From Desulfuromonadales bacterium C00003107 (GTDB lineage Bacteria > Desulfobacterota > Desulfuromonadia > Desulfuromonadales > Syntrophotaleaceae), in the NCBI GenBank assembly GCA_001751225.1, contig MAXT01000192.1, forward strand, positions 1 to 7,213: DNA of 7,213 nucleotides, in the 5' to 3' direction. Below are positions 4,542-7,213 of the stretch, one piece after another. The notes beneath the pieces were generated by a model. That model made no database searches and was not told where the DNA came from. It saw only the letters and a program-made list of their open reading frames with translations. The first letter of the stretch is position 1, and every line of letters starts with the position of its first letter. The position numbers and the translations under genes were made by a program.

Positions 4542-6920
4542 TTACTGCCCGAACAGCCCCTTAATAACACCTTCCAACAGCTTTTTTTCCTTTTCCTGTG
4601 GGTCATCTTGGTCAGGGGGAACCTCTTTGCCAAAAAGCTTTTCTTCCAAGGTTTCCTGCAGTTTTTGTTCGGCTTTTTTCTTCAGGGCACCCTTGATCAC
4701 AGAACTGTCCAGGGTAAAACTTGGGCGGGTCAGCGAACCCTTGATCTTAAGAGGGACCTGGCCCCAGCCATCGGCATCAACCAACAAGTGGGCAAAGCGG
4801 CCGCTGCTGTCCAATTTTTCGGTCAGGTCTGGTGACAAGCGCAGATCAAGAGCGAGGTCCAACGTCCCATCGAGGCCAACATCGCCCCGCGGTGCCATAC
4901 GTAGATCCTGACTGATCAAAGTACTGGTTAGATCGAGACGCCCTTGGTTGATAGCAAAACGGCCGTTTGCCTGATCAAATCCCATAACACTCAATTCCGG
5001 CAGATCGAGAAAGTCCGACAGCCCTTTGACAAGATTACTTCCGGTCAGACGCCCTTCTTGCAAAAGCAACTCCCCTTGACCGCTAAGCTGTTTGCGCAGA
5101 ACCGTCAGCTCAGTACCCTGCCCAGCCAGATCGAGATCAAGGTTTAACAAGCCGAACACGGTTCCAGCCGCCATTGGTGCAAAGGCACTGAGCAGCGGAT
5201 CAGCCTGTATTTTGCGGGTACTAAGTTTTGCCCGATAGGCAAAACCGGGACGGCCGAGATCGATACTGGCTGTTTTCCTGAATGATCCGCCGGCCACCTG
5301 GCCCGTCAATTCCTCTATCTGGAGCAAATTATCCTCCAACCGATAGCGGGCCTGCAGACTGTCGATGACCAGCCCTCGATACAGGGCCTGTTTGATCGTA
5401 GCAGTGCCGGAAAGGGTTATCGGAAGGTCCAGTGGTTTCGGCATAGGGGAAGGCACCGACCCTGCGACCGAACCCGATGGAGCCGAACCCGACGATGAGC
5501 CCTTTGCCGGAAGCAGTTGATCGATGAGCAGGTGGTCACTACGTATATTGGCAACGGCCACGACAGGCCGATTCATGATGGAATGAGCTTCGCAGTCCAG
5601 TTGCAGTCGATTATCGCCAGCCACCAACACCAGGTTTTCTGTCAGCAACGAATCACCTCTGATGGTAACCAGCCCGGTCAATGCCGGCTTGAGTGTCCCA
5701 AACCGTGCCTGCACCCCATCCAGGCGCAATTCGCCATCACGCAGTAAGGCCTTGGGACGACCAACAACGCCTGCCAAATGCACCCTGGCGGTAATCAGGC
5801 CAGCAGGCTCCAGAGGCACCAAGTCCTTGACCAGCCCAGCGGGCAAAGCCGCCATAGCCTGGGTGATATTCAACTCATTTAAGCGCAGGTTCAGGTCCAT
5901 GGATCTTTCTGGCACCTGATTGATCTCACCAGAGATATAAAGCGGTATTTTATTTAAAGCTAGGCGCCCATGATCAATAATTAATTGCTGACTTTCCGAA
6001 TTAAATCGAAGCTTGTAGTTAGCCTCTATTTGAGCACCTTTTAAAGGTGCTTGAGGCATAGCGTCCAATTGCAGATCGACATTCTGCAATAGCACTCGAC
6101 CTTCGCTGGCTAACTGTTCCGGACTACTGGATAGCTGCAGATCCAGATCGATTTTAGCTCGTTCCAGACGGCCGGGGAGTTGGCCGCGAAAATATGGAGC
6201 AAAGGGCATGACATCCAAGCTGGACAGGGCCACCTTGGCCTCGGCTGACGCTTTGTCCAGATTGGCCACCCCGTCCATAGACAGTGGCGCTCCGTTGAGA
6301 GTCGCCGATAATTGCACAGGAAAGTCCTGGTATAGGGAAAACTGCGCTACCTGACACGAAAGATCATCCAGTTGATAACTGAGGGGGGCGGAATCCACCA
6401 GTTGATCATAAAACCGAATCGTTCCTTGGCGAATAGCAATTTGGGAAATTAACAGTTTAATGTCGCTGTCTGTAGTATCAGCTACGGATTGAAATGATTC
6501 TTCCCTTTCTGCGGCCAAATCCTTGTCGGTAGCCGGGACCAAGTCGCTGAAATTAAAGCTGCGATCAGCCAACCGTTCCAGCCGAATTTGCGGTTTATCA
6601 ATGGAAATTTCATCAATCTCGACCCGCATTCGAAACAGGGGCCAGAAGCGATACCGCAGTGTCATCTGTTCGGCTGCGAGAAAGACCTCATTCCCTTGTC
6701 GTTCCTTGACAGCAATTTTTTTCAAAATAATGCCAGAGAAAAGACTAATATCAACCTGTTCGATCTCAACCTGGCGACTCAATGCCTGCTCTACCCGCGG
6801 CAGCAGCAAACCCTTGATCCGTTCAGGGGTCACCAGAACCTTGGCCAGCACAATCAAAGCGACCAGCCCAACGATCACGACCGCGGCCATTGCCGCAATA
6901 ATTTTCTTAGAGGCCGTCAT
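4542..6920 (-). CDS. AsmA-family inner-membrane-anchored envelope protein
   Basis: This 792-residue protein is of the AsmA/DUF748 class, related to proteins now linked to phospholipid transport to, and homeostasis of, the Gram-negative outer membrane. Residues 7-29 form a single N-terminal transmembrane anchor after a short Lys-containing start, leaving the rest in the periplasm. The segment at 30-130 (TPERIKGLLLPRVEQALSR, then SGIILKKI and IDKPQIRLER) is the typical AsmA N-terminal region. The middle is a long series of beta-strand-like repeats. A Ser/Gly/Ala/Pro linker (about 473-497), encoded partly by a repeated CCGAACCCGA at 5468-5477 and 5483-5492, separates two halves. The C-terminal half (about 575-735) has the AsmA_2-type GQGELLLQEGRLTGSNL and LDGTLDLALDLRL elements. 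The end (741-792) is charged and helical (KGALKKKAEQKLQETLEEKL). GGGGAG, six nt upstream, supports the start. An IS30-like element begins just beyond that site. The specific lipid or partner is unknown. Confidence 0.85.
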   Translation of the reverse strand: MTASKKIIAAMAAVVIVGLVALIVLAKVLVTPERIKGLLLPRVEQALSRQVEIEQVDISLFSGIILKKIAVKERQGNEVFLAAEQMTLRYRFWPLFRMRVEIDEISIDKPQIRLERLADRSFNFSDLVPATDKDLAAEREESFQSVADTTDSDIKLLISQIAIRQGTIRFYDQLVDSAPLSYQLDDLSCQVAQFSLYQDFPVQLSATLNGAPLSMDGVANLDKASAEAKVALSSLDVMPFAPYFRGQLPGRLERAKIDLDLQLSSSPEQLASEGRVLLQNVDLQLDAMPQAPLKGAQIEANYKLRFNSESQQLIIDHGRLALNKIPLYISGEINQVPERSMDLNLRLNELNITQAMAALPAGLVKDLVPLEPAGLITARVHLAGVVGRPKALLRDGELRLDGVQARFGTLKPALTGLVTIRGDSLLTENLVLVAGDNRLQLDCEAHSIMNRPVVAVANIRSDHLLIDQLLPAKGSSSGSAPSGSVAGSVPSPMPKPLDLPITLSGTATIKQALYRGLVIDSLQARYRLEDNLLQIEELTGQVAGGSFRKTASIDLGRPGFAYRAKLSTRKIQADPLLSAFAPMAAGTVFGLLNLDLDLAGQGTELTVLRKQLSGQGELLLQEGRLTGSNLVKGLSDFLDLPELSVMGFDQANGRFAINQGRLDLTSTLISQDLRMAPRGDVGLDGTLDLALDLRLSPDLTEKLDSSGRFAHLLVDADGWGQVPLKIKGSLTRPSFTLDSSVIKGALKKKAEQKLQETLEEKLFGKEVPPDQDDPQEKEKKLLEGVIKGLFGQ

Positions 6921-6938
6921 TGCCTACTCCCCGGATTC

Positions 6939-7213
6939 AAGTTGTAAGTGCAACTCTAAACATTTGGTTTGAAGGATAAGCTGCGGTAGGCTCACGGCTT
7001 CTTTCACCGACCAAAGTTAGAGGAGCATGATGAAGCACTACGCGCAGCTTACCCGAGAAGAAAGATATCAGATTTACGCCTTAAAAACAGCAGGACAATC
7101 TAAGGCGCAAATAGCTAAAGTCATCGGCCGGCATAAATCCACCATTGGCCGAGAAATGACGCGAAATAGTGGATTGAGAGGCTATCGACCCAAGCAGGCA
7201 GACAGTCTTGCGG
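6939..7213 (+). mobile_element. Left part of an IS30-family insertion sequence (runs off the window)
   Basis: An IS30-type transposase start is preceded by about 90 bp of non-coding sequence. Its outer edge is probably at or near 6939-6955, where a small dyad AGTTG-taagtg-CAACT (6940-6955) resembles the ends of IS30-family elements as I recall them. The exact end, the opposite inverted repeat and the target duplication cannot be fixed because the right end lies outside the window. Confidence 0.6.
7030..7213 (+). CDS. IS30-family transposase, N-terminal part (truncated by window end)
   Basis: Sixty-one codons are visible, reading MKHYAQLTREERYQIYALKT and then AGQSKAQIAKVIGRHKSTIGREMTR, followed by GYRPKQA. 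This is the N-terminal helix-turn-helix (HTH_38-like) region of IS30 transposases, which recognises the element's terminal repeats; the catalytic DDE domain lies outside the window. AGGAG (7021-7025) precedes two adjacent ATGs at 7027 and 7030. The second is chosen because it gives four nt of spacing rather than one. No frameshift is seen in the visible part, so the copy may be intact. Confidence 0.88.
   Translation, partial: MKHYAQLTREERYQIYALKTAGQSKAQIAKVIGRHKSTIGREMTRNSGLRGYRPKQADSLA

Noticed and set aside
4542..6972. Several plus-strand frames opposite the AsmA-family gene (for example 4504-4911, 6523-6972)
   Set aside because: They are antisense to a long continuous coding frame and translate to sequence with no recognisable family; one even runs across the IS boundary.
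1..7213. CRISPR array, tRNA or rRNA genes
   Set aside because: No regularly spaced direct repeats and no tRNA- or rRNA-like segments were seen on reading both strands by eye.

Overview
The window looks like a stretch of bacterial chromosome with four complete, well-supported genes, one complete ferritin-like gene and the 5' end of an insertion sequence. Base composition is balanced to mildly GC-rich in the genes and AT-rich in the regulatory gaps. The gene mix (RhlE-type helicase with a basic tail, single-domain Csp, exported NagZ-like hydrolase, rubredoxin-less ferritin-like protein, AsmA-family membrane protein) fits a Gram-negative bacterium. My best guess is an anaerobe of the Desulfuromonadales/Desulfobacterota type, but that is inference from protein flavour only. 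The AsmA-family protein is the firmest pointer to a Gram-negative envelope.

Layout. Positions 1-320 hold only a doubtful small membrane ORF (minus strand). A strong terminator (318-364) ends the minus-strand DEAD-box RNA helicase gene (401-1696). The gap from 1697 to 2307 is a divergent regulatory region. On the minus strand it has a good promoter (about 1788-1817) with overlapping inverted repeats. A terminator-like hairpin (1712-1746) lies between that promoter and the helicase start codon. On the plus strand a candidate promoter (about 2021-2048) would give a leader of about 250 nt for a cold-shock protein gene (2308-2508). The csp terminator (2535-2568) sits directly before a GTG-started, exported GH3 beta-N-acetylhexosaminidase gene (2590-3741). 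That gene converges on a minus-strand ferritin-like gene (3840-4355) across a shared terminator (3772-3800). Upstream of the ferritin-like gene, on the same strand, is a large AsmA-family gene (4542-6920). From about 6939 to the window end lies the left part of an IS30-family element with the start of its transposase (7030 onward).

How the parts relate. The helicase and cold-shock protein are both RNA chaperone functions and are divergently transcribed from one gap, which suggests common stress or cold control; both appear to have regulated leaders. The GH3 enzyme (cell-wall turnover) and AsmA-family protein (envelope lipid/outer-membrane homeostasis) are envelope functions, but no shared operon is visible. 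The IS element begins only about 10-20 bp upstream of the AsmA gene's ribosome binding site, so it probably separated that gene from its native promoter.

I do not see a new multi-gene system (no CRISPR, defence island or biosynthetic cluster). The most unusual signal is the apparent transcription attenuator in the helicase leader.
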